DNA from: Ephydatia muelleri
Lineage: Eukaryota > Porifera > Demospongiae > Spongillida > Spongillidae
Length of the DNA stretch: 64,000 bases
Direction of reading: 5' to 3'
Assembly (NCBI GenBank): GCA_013339895.1
Contig: JABACO010000018.1
Span: 5,816,028 to 5,880,027, forward strand
Position 1 is the first letter of the stretch. Each line of letters opens with the position of its first letter. The notes below the pieces were generated by a model. The model was given only the letters and a program-made list of their open reading frames with translations, was not told where the DNA came from and made no database searches. The translations under genes and the position numbers were made by a program. Of the stretch, positions 27,701 through 37,429 are shown one piece after another.

Positions 27701-30339
27701 TGTTGCAATGATCTTTTTGAGCAGCCCTTTAGTTTACCTCCTTACCTACCTCTATGTTCAATCTGCCTCACTTTATTTGCTGTGCTCTGTGTTGTATTGG
27801 TTCTGCTAGGTTTTACTGGGATGCGGAGAAATTTGTCCCTGATTTCTCTATCACACCTGTGGAGGGTTATATATCCCCAGGAATGGAGGTGAGTCAAAAT
27901 CTTTGGGACACTGTTTAAGACGCTCACAATTGTTCCTCTTTCTTTTCTTAACACAAAAGGTTACATTTGACATTGTCTTTCATCCGATGTCAATCAATCC
28001 AGACATTCGCTATGAAAGGCTGGCCTGTCACATTGAAGATGCTGATCCTCTTCTGCTTACCCTCAGTGGAATGTGCATTGAACAAGTTCCACTTAAGGAT
28101 GTAAGCAGGCCCTATTGCATTTGAATAAACAGAAGTCTACAGTGCTCACCATGGTTGCCTATACTATTCTTATTAGAGCTCCTGTAGACAATTTCAGTGT
28201 ATGCACTGGTTTAGTATAGCAAGTAAAGCAATTATGGTGAAGTATTCCAGTTAAGCACAAGTTAATTTCCCATTATTTAAGAGCTTATCGTGTTGGTTCA
28301 TACCCTACACAATGTGGCTCTGATGCAGTTTTCATTTTTGGATTTCTTTGCTACGAAGCATTCTCTCCATACCCCACTCTGTACTTCCTCCTCCTCCTCC
28401 TCCTCCTCCTCCTCCTCCTCCTCCTCCTCCTCTTCCTCCTCCTCCCCCCCTCCTCCTCCTCCTCCTGCCTCAGGTGATCCACTTCTTCACCAGTGTGCGT
28501 GGCAAAGAGATGAGGCAGCTGACCATCTCAAACAAGACCAATTCCACTTGGCTCCTTAAGCCCATCATCGACGGAGAGTACTGGTCTGGGCCCGAGTCGA
28601 TCAGCATCCCTCCCAACCAGAACCACCACTATGAACTGACCTACCAACCTCTTGTCATGACACCAGAGCCCACTAAGCATCAGGTATGCACTAGGTTATG
28701 GTTTGTAGCCATTTTGCAGCATATCTGGTACATTGCTATAAAGATGTTTGTCTGCAAAGCCGCCAATGTTGTTCTTCCTCCACAGGGCTCCATCTTTTTC
28801 CCATTGCCTGATGGTAGTGGCCTGTTGTATAACCTGCTTGGGACAGCCGAGCCCCCAAAGCAGGCTGGGAGTGTGCAGCAGGAGATCCCGTGCAAAACAC
28901 ATCACACAGAGCTGCTGGCTGTCAAGAACTGGCTCAAGAGGCCACAGAGGTGCATGCCCCTCCCCCCCCCCAATTTTTGGTTTTCCCCCAGATGGTGCAG
29001 AGTTGGAAAATTGATTTATTTATCTTTGTGCCCATGAAGATTCAAGGTGATTCGAGAGGTAACAAAGCCCGAGAAATTGGATCGCTCCGTATTGCTGGAT
29101 GGGATGGACTACATTGATGTACCAGCCCTGAGCAAGCGGGAGTACAAGCTCAAGTTCTATTCTTTCAAAGAATGCTCTATTTCAGCCAAGGTTATACATC
29201 AACTGCATCACTATAATTAATACTGATCTCTTTATTCCCTTTCCCTCCCTCCCTCCCTCTCCGTAGATTACATTTCGTAATGAGCAGACAGGAGAGTACC
29301 TTTTCTACATTGTTCAGATCAAGTTTGTTCCATCTGGTGTCATTGGCACCATAGAGCTGAAGACGCAAGTCAGGAAGAGTGTGTCCCACATGCTGACCAT
29401 CGATAACCCTCTGCCCAGCCCCGTCACTGTCACCACGGCGATCAACGTGCCTGATATCAGTCTGCCCGCCACCTTCATCCTAGGTGCCCAAAGCATGGTA
29501 TGAAATCACTCATGTGATGATTGTGTCTTTATATTTCCAACCCCTTTTAAAATGGAAGGGCAATTGCATGTTTGAGTTCCTTCCTCTGAGGGTTGGTGAC
29601 TCCACTGGCAAGCTCACACTGAGCAGCTCGGAGTTGGGTGTGTACCAGTATGAGCTCCACTTGGTGGCCACGCCCCCTGCACTCGAACGCGCTGTGCACT
29701 TCACCACCAACCTTGGAGGTAGTCATCAACAGCAGTGCCGGTTTATCAGCTACGCCAAAGGAAGGACAGAATATGCATGTAAAGTAAGAAACTGAGCATG
29801 CATGTTTGTTTTTTGTTGTTTTTTAAAAACACTTTCTGGTTCTTACACAGATTGATAGCAATGATTTTCATGTGGAGAAATCCATTAATGTTGCCTCTGC
29901 TGGCTCCAGTGGTACAGAAGCTAGTATTGAGGTGACCTTTGAACCCTCCCATCTTGGAGATACCCAGGCCATCCTCACCATATCCTCCCCCACTGGAGGT
30001 GACTACACCATTCCACTCCATGGACATTGTCTGGTGCCCAAACCTCAAGGCCCTTTTGTGATCAAGGCTGGAGCCACTGCCAACATCTCTTTTAAAAATG
30101 TCTTTGGTCAGATCACGCAGTTTAACTTTTCAGTAGACAACTCTGCATTCATGCTAAAGGCCAACAGTGAGAGCATTAAGCCCCGGAAGACATACAACAT
30201 TGCCATCACCTATGACACCAAGCAGGCTGATCCCAGTACTGCCAAGGTGGGTAAGCTTGTGGTCACCAGTCAAGGCTCAGCAAGATCCAGTGGTGGTATT
30301 TCATGGACTTATTATCTAAAAGGTGTTCCCCATTCTTGA
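4782..30339 (+). CDS. HYDIN: HYDIN, axonemal central-pair protein (many exons)
   Basis: One giant gene of many short exons (I estimate more than 60). Clear early exons are 4,782-4,907, about 4,989-5,085, 5,167-5,286, 5,337-5,471 and about 5,617-5,740. HYDIN sits in the C2b projection of the ciliary/flagellar central pair and is needed for ciliary beating. Diagnostic peptides include KIVELLDTAESS, FQPFPSEVFFQ, FPISFRNND, ITEREKFVVPV and LLDFPDEINFSL at the N-terminus. Repeated ASH/MSP-type beta domains follow, typically an N-terminal LDFG-like strand followed by a LTNRS-like strand and a VxFxP strand. An adenylate-kinase-like exon lies in the middle. The last exon ends SWTYYLKG with its stop at 30,337-30,339. 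Order, length and domain density match the roughly 5,000-residue family. No exon I checked carries a stop. Confidence 0.95.
7480..7571. repeat. (GT)n microsatellite in HYDIN intron
   Basis: GT-rich tract with TA interruptions just upstream of the exon that contains LPLQEGDIWPNTQAEVSITF. Confidence 0.9.
8104..8222. repeat. (GT)n microsatellite in HYDIN intron
   Basis: Perfect GT run followed by GGTTGCTGGTGTG variants, directly after a splice donor. Confidence 0.9.
9029..9050. repeat. Poly-C run in HYDIN intron
   Basis: More than 20 C at the 3' end of a small intron, serving as the polypyrimidine tract of the acceptor near 9,060. Confidence 0.85.
9648..9732. repeat. (GT)n microsatellite in HYDIN intron
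   Basis: GT repeat between the exon ending IPAEIECVL and the exon beginning AQERTVFTVDPFS. Confidence 0.9.
11391..12137 (+). CDS. HYDIN: HYDIN exon with long acidic insert
   Basis: An exon of about 750 nt bounded by CACAG at 11,386-11,390 and a GTTAGT donor at 12,138. It starts VDFGCILNDTETTKQLTMTN, a typical ASH/MSP strand. It then carries about 110 residues dominated by E, D and K (about 11,560-11,780), then a basic KRVRRKRASKSKK patch, and re-enters the beta fold at PFTPISIEQVFDILPLHG. The acidic insert is probably a disordered surface loop. Its length and composition are likely lineage-specific. Confidence 0.8.
14092..16056 (+). CDS. HYDIN: HYDIN large exon: adenylate-kinase-like domain and charged coiled coil
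   Basis: The largest exon, about 1,965 nt, bounded by CTTTCCAG at 14,084-14,091 and the donor GTATAT at 16,057. It carries a P-loop SGPPQSGKTTQAKAIAELY near 14,605-14,665, followed by GVDDVLIDAIS and PAGCKAREHC. This is the adenylate-kinase-like segment found in the middle of HYDIN proteins. The Walker A GKT is intact, so nucleotide binding is plausible; catalysis is not shown. Downstream, about 15,160-15,470 encodes a highly charged helix rich in E, R and K (coiled coil), then a disordered S/T/P/K region. The third-base GC content looks higher than in neighbouring exons. Confidence 0.85.
16262..17683. other. HYDIN intron, left part
   Basis: AT-rich and without HYDIN exons. Apart from the possible exon fragment near 17,370-17,470 on the minus strand I see nothing in it. 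Confidence 0.5.
17684..18058 (-). CDS. Nested small secreted protein, unknown (antisense in HYDIN intron)
   Basis: The HYDIN intron from 16,260 to about 18,340 carries a minus-strand ORF of 124 codons. It starts MSSNCNLCFLAAVVVALDSS, a plausible signal peptide, followed by three N-glycosylation sequons (NNAS, NNTN, VNCT region) and several cysteines. It ends SSKLCRGC. A TATAAAA box lies at 18,115-18,121, about 60 bp upstream of the ATG, supporting an independent promoter. An in-frame upstream extension exists but would ignore this box. A possible second exon near 17,370-17,470 (CGIYWWFNGTCESGY) did not join in phase by simple splicing. I do not recognise the family. Confidence 0.5.
   Translation of the reverse strand: MSSNCNLCFLAAVVVALDSSVSLAIGSAIPRMDTFNNASVASLSGAPVYYTCQVIAILSDESLNNTNCTGLDSLPGGYDVSIITPFKDEVNCTAAEISAREAFAAWLPADCAQFIISSKLCRGC
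21060..21180. repeat. GT-rich microsatellite in HYDIN intron
   Basis: GTGTGTGGT and GTAT variants between two HYDIN exons. Confidence 0.85.
21768..22006. repeat. Polypyrimidine (CCTT/CCTC) tract in HYDIN intron
   Basis: About 240 bp of almost pure C/T (units like CCTTCCTCTCTT) directly before the exon that begins TEVIGGSQRLVLSLF. A diverged inverted copy lies at about 55,180-55,560. The strand asymmetry could form triplex DNA. Confidence 0.9.
22785..22990. repeat. 43-bp tandem repeat in HYDIN intron
   Basis: About four copies of a unit containing GCAGCCATGCAGGTATACAA and GTGCTATCCCGTATAGTG. The first copy begins at the splice donor itself, so the repeat appears to have grown from the exon end (ATGCAGGTATA). 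Confidence 0.85.
23353..23400 (+). repeat. Coding GAG trinucleotide repeat in HYDIN (poly-Glu)
   Basis: About eleven GAG codons in the exon 23,066 onward give a poly-glutamate run followed by GEAEGG. It lies within an open exon and is probably a polymorphic loop. Confidence 0.85.
24040..24218. repeat. GTGTAT-type microsatellite in HYDIN intron
   Basis: Imperfect GTGTATGTGTGA units after the exon ending KIKFSHEIS. Confidence 0.85.
28383..28466. repeat. (CTC)n repeat forming an acceptor tract in HYDIN
   Basis: CTC repeat followed by C-rich sequence and the acceptor CCTCAG near 28,473, before the exon with VIHFFTSVRGKEMRQLTISN. Confidence 0.9.
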
Positions 30340-31045
30340 ACACATCAATCCCTTCTCTGTTTATTTTTGGATAGTGTTATGAGATGTATAAACATGTACA
30401 CATATGCATTTAACCAAGAACTTCATTCAAAATGAAAAAATAAAAATTGATGCATGAATGTAAGAATGCACCACTGAGTTGTGGAGCAAAGAAACAAATG
30501 TGTGCTTTTAGGGACCAGTGTAGTCCAGCTGTTTTGCATGAAGTTTGATTGTTGGCATAAAAATATCCAAGGTCTAGCTGCATATAGCAAGACACTTTCA
30601 ATATTGAGGAGGGCCAAAGAAGAGCACAAATGGTGCAGCTGCTATGAAAGTGTGGTGTCAGAGCTCAGAAAGTAATGGTTCAATTCCAGGTGAAGGGGTA
30701 ATTGCAAAATAATATCACACAAATAATAATAAATCGAAAACCTTTATCACGCAATAAATAAAGTAGGATGATATGTACAGATAAATAGTTATGCATAGCA
30801 ATGCAAGGTTCTGCATTCACTTTCACCATAATACATTACCAGTACAACTGGTATAGTTCTTAACAGCAGCAAGAGTACGTGCCATGTAAAAGTGCATTAT
30901 GTTTTGTTTGGACACCGAGAAAACATTCTGTAATAGTAGCGCAAGTCATTCAATGCATGCATATATTCAGGTAAATGATGCAGTGCACAAGACAGAGACT
31001 GTGTATGTAAAGATTGTACCCATAATATAACGCAGGAAGCACGAG
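30340..31045. other. Intergenic region after HYDIN
   Basis: AT-rich, with no recognisable gene. HYDIN polyadenylation should lie here. Confidence 0.5.
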
Positions 31046-31264
31046 AATATAGCCAATATGGCATGTTGAGAGTAAGGCTATTTAAATAAACCAATTCAAC
31101 TGTTACAGAGAAGTAGAATCCAATAACCATTATTGTCCCAGACACCTTTCTCCAACCTCCCCTCTTTCCTCCCTCTATAACTGTGCCTCCCCTCTCCCCT
31201 CCCTCCATAACTGTGCCTCCCCTCTTCCCTCCCTCCACAACTGTACCTCCCCTCTTCCCTCCCT
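31046..31264. repeat. Direct copy of a NELFCD intron segment with 30-bp minisatellite
   Basis: The stretch starting GCCAATATGGCATGTTGAGA matches 38,335 onward in the same orientation. It runs into four or five units of the C-rich 30-bp minisatellite (CCTCCCCTCTTCCCTCCCTC core). At about 31,265 it switches into an inverted piece of the 21-bp minisatellite. It is the left edge of the rearranged block. Confidence 0.75.
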
Positions 31265-31336
31265 TGCTGAGATAAGTGCCCTTGCTGAGGAGATATGTGC
31301 CCTTGCTGCGGAGATATGTGCCCTTGCTGCGGAGGA
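31265..31336. repeat. 21-bp minisatellite fragment
   Basis: Three or four units containing CCCTTGCTGAGGAGATATGT, the reverse complement of the large array at 35,270-35,795. Confidence 0.85.
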
Positions 31337-31465
31337 GTGAACATTGGAACCTCTTCTGAGTTACTTTCTGTACATTAAAAAAATGAAACTCGATGAGGTG
31401 CAGTTACTCCATGCGTGCTATTGTCCCACCACCAGTGTGTGTCTCTTAGTCAAGTCTGGTTTGCA

Positions 31466-32430
31466 GTCACTATGGCCTACCATACCAGTTAGGTACAGGC
31501 CACTATGGCCTACCATACCAGTTAGGTACAGGCCACTATGGCCTACCATACCAGTTAGGTACAGGCCACTATGGCCTACCATACCAGTTAGGTACAAGCC
31601 ACTATGGCCTACCATACCAGTTAGGTACAGGCCACTATGGCCTACCATACCAGTTAGGTACAAGCCACTATGGCCTACCATACCAGTTAGGTACAGGCCA
31701 CTATGGCCTACCATACCAGTTAGGTACAGGCCACTATGGCCTACCATACCAGTTAGGTACAGGCCACTATGGCCTACCATACCAGTTAGGTACAGGCCAC
31801 TATGGCCTACCATACCAGTTAGGTACAGGCCACTATGGCCTACCATACCAGTTAGGTACAGGCCACTATGGCCTACCATACCAGTTAGGTACAGGCCACT
31901 ATGGCCTACCATACCAGTTAGGTACAGGCCACTATGGCCTACCATACCAGTTAGGTACAAGCCACTATGGCCTACCATACCAGTTAGGTACAGGCCACTA
32001 TGGCCTACCATACCAGTTAGGTACAGGCCACTATGGCCTACCATACCAGTTAGGTACAGGCCACTATGGCCTACCATACCAGTTAGGTACAGGCCACTAT
32101 GGCCTACCATACCAGTTAGGTACAGGCCACTATGGCCTACCATACCAGTTAGGTACAGGCCACTATGGCCTACCATACCAGTTAGGTACAGGCCACTATG
32201 GCCTACCATACCAGTTAGGTACAGGCCACTATGGCCTGCCATACCAGTTAGGTACAGGCCACTATGGCCTACCATACCAGTTAGGTACAGGCCACTATGG
32301 CCTACCATACCAGTTAGGTACAGGCCACTATGGCCTGCCATACCAGTTAGGTACAGGCCACTATGGCCTACCATACCAGTTAGGTACAGGCCACTATGGC
32401 CTGCCATACCAGTTAGGTACAGGCCACTCT
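31466..32430. repeat. 33-bp minisatellite, left array
   Basis: About 29 units of 33 bp containing CCATACCAGTTAGGTACAGG and GGCCACTATGGCC. Each unit carries GGCCNNNNNGGCC, an SfiI-type site. Rare variants (CAAGCC, CTGCC) mark units. Because 33 is a multiple of 3, long open frames run through on both strands; these are not genes. It lies in the NELFCD intron before the 3' exons. Confidence 0.95.
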
Positions 32431-32469
32431 GCAAAACCATCATAACATTGAATTGCATTCCAAGTGACC

Positions 32470-33006
32470 ATAAATGCCATGTTCTTCCTGTTGTGGACTA
32501 CATTGATAAATGCTTCAAGATGGAAACACTTGACCACTCCCTTGTCAGACATTTTGTGTCAGAGGTAACGTGCCACAGTTTGCCTGGCATTTAGGAACAC
32601 CAGCTGGCTGAATTTCTATTTGATGCACAGTGTTCTATCCTTGAATTGAAAATCAGAACTCAAATTCAGTAGTACATGTTTATATACTCCTGTTAGTGTA
32701 AATTAAAAATGTATTGCAGTTGTTGTTATTGCGATTTTCATATTTATTTGTTTTGTTTTCACTTCCTAACAGGTTTTGAATATCATCGAACCTCCCTATT
32801 CTCGAGATTTCGTGTCAGTATTCTTGCCCCTCGTTCAGGATCAAAACATTGGTGGCACCCTGCAGACTGCAGACAGCTCAGACCTTGTGTCGGCATTCTT
32901 AGGTACACATCTGTGCTGTTGGTGGCATTGTGTCATTGGGATGTGTTTTCTCTGTGCTGCAGGGGAATGTTCTAAGAAGTCCAAAAAGAAACGGGACAAA
33001 AAGTGA
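32470..33006 (+). pseudogene. NELFCD: NELFCD 3' exons, inverted left copy (deleted upstream)
   Basis: NELF-C/D is a subunit of the complex that pauses RNA polymerase II near promoters. Exons: about 32,470-32,564 (VLPVVDYIDKCF, DHSLVRHFVSEV), 32,773-32,902 (IIEPPYSRDFVSVFLPLVQD) and 32,963-33,006 (ECSKKSKKKRDKK, stop). Compared with the copy at 52,648-53,428, the segment holding the preceding exon and the start of the next one is lost; the two sides meet at ATAAATG near 32,472. The copy stands opposite in strand to the NELFCD body at 35,912-41,215, so it cannot be joined to it in this arrangement. It could be a pseudogene fragment or an assembly inversion. Confidence 0.8.
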
Positions 33007-33469
33007 TCACATCATCCTGGGCATCCACTCATTTCTTGGCTCTGTGACCTGTCTTTGTCCATTCCTACATTTCATGCATCAGTTTTTAAAAGAGAGGTCT
33101 ATGGCATATGTCCATACAGATGTGGCCATGGCATTGTGTGATTGGTGGAATTAATAATATACATGAATTCAAATGAAGGTGATTACGTGCAACTTCAACC
33201 TACGTGCTGTGCTGTAACGTCGAATCTTATTATCCTCGCACCTAGCACTCCACTCGCCACTGTCCTTGGGAAATTCCTTTACTGTGCTGAGATCGCTGAC
33301 TACAGCTGCGTGTGTAGCCTTGCTTGTCAAGCCTTTGTCCTTGCGTGTCCTGCACTGCATGTCTGGCTGACCTGCGCTGTAGTCGTAAAAACAAACTATC
33401 TCTTATAATCAGAAGCGCTGTCGCTGTAGTTTGTGACTGAATAGTAGGACGCAAAGGACCTAAATAGAA

Positions 33470-34110
33470 ATGCCAACGTGCAAGAAAGGAGGCTGCTCCT
33501 TGCCATTCTTTTCAGACGAAACCAAGCTGTTCAATGTGGATATGTGCTCCAAGTAGGCTTATGTGAAATCAGTATTGTAGACACCTCTGCATTTTTCCGT
33601 AGATGCGCGGAGAGCGAAAGGAGAATGCGTGAAACTACTAATGCCGAAGAAGAGAAACGCAGAACAGCACAGGCGCAAGAACAAGCTGCACTGGCGCAAC
33701 AGAAAAGCAGTGCTGAAAAGATTGAGCTAGAAAATAAACGGCTTCAAGTCCGAAAGGATCAGAACAAAGCTGAGACTGAAAAGCATGAACAGCTGCAGGT
33801 GAAAAAGAGAATGACGATTGAATTCGAGCAAAAACAAATACGCCTTACGGAAGAAGCGAAACAGAAAACCCATAACGCTGAGATTGCCAAGTTACACATG
33901 CTTAACAAAGTACTTGAAACCTTTGCTAATATGGATCCCGAGGTGGCACTGGCTGTAGCACCGAGCCTGGGCGCTGTTGCAAGCGTGCAATTAGACACAG
34001 TGAGTCACCCTCATCAGGAGACCGGCGCAACCAAAACCTGTCGTGAAACTTACACCAGAAAACTGTCTGTACACTCGTTAACGCAACTGAATGCAACAAA
34101 TCACGCATGA
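33470..34110 (+). CDS. Small Cys-containing coiled-coil protein, intact left copy
   Basis: Two exons, 33,470-33,552 and 33,603-34,110. The start is MPTCKKGGCSLPFFSDETKL; the junction gives CSKCAESERRMRE, so the N-terminus has four or more cysteines (CKKGGC and CSKC), possibly a zinc knuckle. It is followed by about 100 residues of strongly charged heptad-like helix (KRRTAQAQEQAALAQQ through KQKTHNAEIAKL) and an alanine-rich tail FANMDPEVALAVAPSLGAVA. About 196 aa. The second copy (minus strand) is split by the CACTA element at 42,795-51,610. I do not recognise the family. The site that the transposon hit in the other copy is GAG at 33,880-33,882 here. Confidence 0.65.
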
Positions 34111-34111
34111 T

Positions 34112-34370
34112 GCGTCGCAGTGTGTATTTGAATTGATGTGTTCAATTCAGCATGCGGCAGAACCTGTAAAGGGAGAAGTGTTATTCGCGGGACAGCGTTA
34201 ATCTCTTCCCACCCCCCCCCCTCCCCCCCCTCCGCCCTCTTTAAATAAATACGTACCTACCTCACTACAGTACGCAATACATGCATGTGGTCCATTCTCA
34301 CGAGAACCCACAATCGCTACTTTTTTTCTTCTTTTTATGTGTGTTTTTTCCCCGGTAGCGATAGGTTTCG
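34112..34370. repeat. Left arm of inverted duplication, non-coding tail
   Basis: Segments such as CAGCATGCGGCAGAACCTGT and GAACCCACAATCGC recur inverted at about 42,330-42,520. This shows that the inverted duplication extends past the coiled-coil gene. Similarity fades near 34,370. Confidence 0.7.
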
Positions 34371-35250
34371 TCTTATAAAATAAAACCTTTTTTCTTCGCA
34401 TCTACACTCGCATGAACGATTGAACAGCTGTCCAGTTTGCATGTAAACATGCGTTTTAAGAAACAGGCATCTACCGTCATAGTCGGTCGGTCACGTGACC
34501 AGAATAGGTGTGAAGGAGCCAACGTACGTAGGTACGTATGTTTGGGGACGAGGAAGCGTCCTACAACGTAAGTACGGCTGGCTTGCGAGACTAGAATTTC
34601 AAAAAACATTTCTTGTCTCACATAAAGGTGCATGTGTGCATCAGTGCAGGTGCAGGAAACAATGGTTCCCTATATTGCTTGAGTTTTATTTGCACCTGAT
34701 GCTCCCAGTGAAACAGACAAAGCCAAGCAATTCTGGTGCCACACATATCACAGCAGAGAGCTGCAGAGAGGCAATACTGTAATGAGGCTCTGACTTCGTG
34801 TGGGAAATGAACCAGGTGCTTGCTGGTGTAAGGGCCCAGAAAGGTGCCTAAGAGATGTAAGATGGCAACAGGCCAAGGGCAATGGAGGACCAGGATTACA
34901 CAGTTCTGCTGCTGAATGTACACCAGTCTTTCCCCAGATCAGAGTCAGGAGTACTGACTGGTCCATGCGTTTTGAGAGCATGTCATAGAACCCAATGAGT
35001 GAATGTGATTCAAACTGGCTGTTCCTCACTAATGGGGGAAAAGTTGCTGTGATTTCTAATAAAATGGTTATTTGCTACTATCAAATCTTGCAGTTGCACA
35101 ACCCTCTAAATTTGCTTACCCAACATGACTATTAAAGTTTATAAATAATTAGCAAAGTTGCACAAATATAAAATTGTTTTAAAGCATAGCACTCCCTTGA
35201 TAATATTGGTTGTTTTTACCATTGCTGATGATTGTGTGTGTCACTATCTT
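34371..35250. other. Region without recognisable gene
   Basis: No domain, splice pattern or RNA gene seen on either strand. The right edge (35,255-35,280) is a copy, in opposite orientation, of the NELFCD exon border at about 40,185-40,212. Confidence 0.45.
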
Positions 35251-35269
35251 AGGGTAAGTTCGAAAAAGG

Positions 35270-35795
35270 TACAGGGAAGAGGGGAGGTATCTCCTCAGCA
35301 AGGGCACATATCTCCTCAGCAAAGGCACATATCTCCTCAGCAAGGGCACATATCTCCTCAGCAAGGGCACGTATCTCCTCAGCAAAGGCACATATCTCCC
35401 CAGCAAGGGCACATATCTCCCCAGCAAGGGCACATATCTCCTCAGCAAGGGCACATATCTCCTCAGCAAGGGCACGTATCTCCTCAGCAAGGGCACATAT
35501 CTCCTCAGCAAGGGCACATATCTCTTCAGCAAGGGCACATATCTCTTCAGCAAGGGCACGTATCTCCCCAGCAAGGGCACATATCTCCCCAGCAAGGGCA
35601 CATATCTCCTCAGCAAGGGCACATATCTCCTCAGCAAGGGCACATATCTCTTCAGCAAGGGCATGTATCTCCCCAGCAAGGGCACATATCTCCCCAGCAA
35701 GGGCACATATCTCCTCAGCAAGGGCACATATCTCCCCAGCAAGAGCACGTATCTCCTTAGCAAGGGCACATATCTCCTCAGCAAGGCTACACATT
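35270..35795. repeat. 21-bp minisatellite array
   Basis: About 25 units of 21 bp (CAGCAAGGGCACATATCTCC core) with CCTCAG, CCCCAG and CTTCAG variants. Frames reading SPQQGHI or its antisense are repeat artefacts. Confidence 0.95.
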
Positions 35796-35911
35796 ATATA
35801 TATATAATTACCTATCCCCCAGCAAAAGAATATAGTCAGCTACACTGTTGGGTTTGAAATACTGCTGCAGAAGCTGTGACAAAAGGCCTCTTACCACGAA
35901 AGGCCTCTCAC

Positions 35912-37245
35912 CTCGTCCAGAAGAGCCAGATACAGGGGAGAGCTCTCGGCTGCAACCTCAAAGAACGTGGTGTCCGTGAGAGTATGTTCAACCCACAGCA
36001 GTACGCCCATGGACACTACTGGGTACCTGATGATGGGGGAGAGAACATAGCAACAGTTAGTGTGTGTTCATAGCAACAGACTGGGTACCCGACAATGGAG
36101 CTGACCATATTATTGAAATATCGATACAACCCAAACAGTGCAATTGCTACTTCACATTGATACACAGCCATATCTTCAAGGGGACTGAAAACTTCCCCAG
36201 CAAAGCACGGATGATGTTCTCTAGAGCTCCCTTCCGAACCCCCCTACCTGATGTTCCCTAGAGCTCCCTTCCAAACCCCCCTACCTGATGTTCCCTAGAG
36301 CTCCCTTCCAAACCCCCCTACCTGATGTTCCCTAGAGCTCCCTTCCAAACCCCCCTACCTGATGTTCCCTAGAGCTCCCTTCCAAACCCCCCCTACCTGA
36401 TGTTCCCTAGAGCTCCCTTCCAAACCCCCCTACCTGATGTTCCCTAGAGCTCCCTTCCAAACCCCCCTATCTGATGTTCCCTAGAGCTCCCTTCCAAACC
36501 CCCCCTACCTGATGTTCCCTAGAGCTCCCTTCCAAACCCCCCTACCTGATGTTCCCTAGAGCTCCCTTCCAAACCCCCCTACCTGATGTTCCCTAGAGCT
36601 CCCTTCCAAACCCGCCTACCTGATGTTCCCTAGAGCTCCCTTCCAAACCCCCCTACCTGATGTTCCCTAGAGCTCCCTTCCAAACCCCCCCTACCTGATG
36701 TTCTCTAGAGCTCCCTTCCAAACCCCCCTACCTGATGTTCCCTAGAGCTCCCTTCAAAACCCCCTACCTGATGCAGTCAAACAGGGTTGGCACCTCCACC
36801 TGCAGTTCTGCATGGGAGTCACTGGCTCTGGAGCAGATCACATGAGCTGTCTCTATGGCCTTCTTGGTGGCTTCCAACTCCTCTTTGTTAGGTCCCTCCT
36901 CCTGATGTGGGATGTATCAGTTGGTTGGTAAGGTTTTTGACCCCCATCCATGTGCGCAACACACAGACTGCTACACAAGTACAATACATTGGTCTTTCAA
37001 TATAGATCTCAGTATACCAGAAATGAAGGCATACAACTTATAAGCCATTCCTTTCTGGGCAAAACTTCTGAACTTTTTTTAAAGGTATGAAAAAGAAACG
37101 AAACTATATCATGCCCAAGTTGAACGATGTCCCACTAAATTCAATGCAGTAACATGGCATGAAATAAAAATCTTTCCTGTGTGTCAAAATCATTATGAAT
37201 AATTATGTGTATGTATAAAATTATACTGTATGTACATGTTGTATG

Positions 37246-37328
<83 letters not shown>

Positions 37329-37388
37329 GCATTGGTACATGTTGTCATCTAATAGGATCATCACTCAGGAACTAAGAGTGACATACGT

Positions 37389-37429
<41 letters not shown>

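Noticed and set aside
31344..32594. Long open frames (346 to 416 codons) on both strands
   Set aside because: They are by-products of a 33-bp repeat whose length is a multiple of three; the WPTIPVRYRPL-type peptides are pure repeat.
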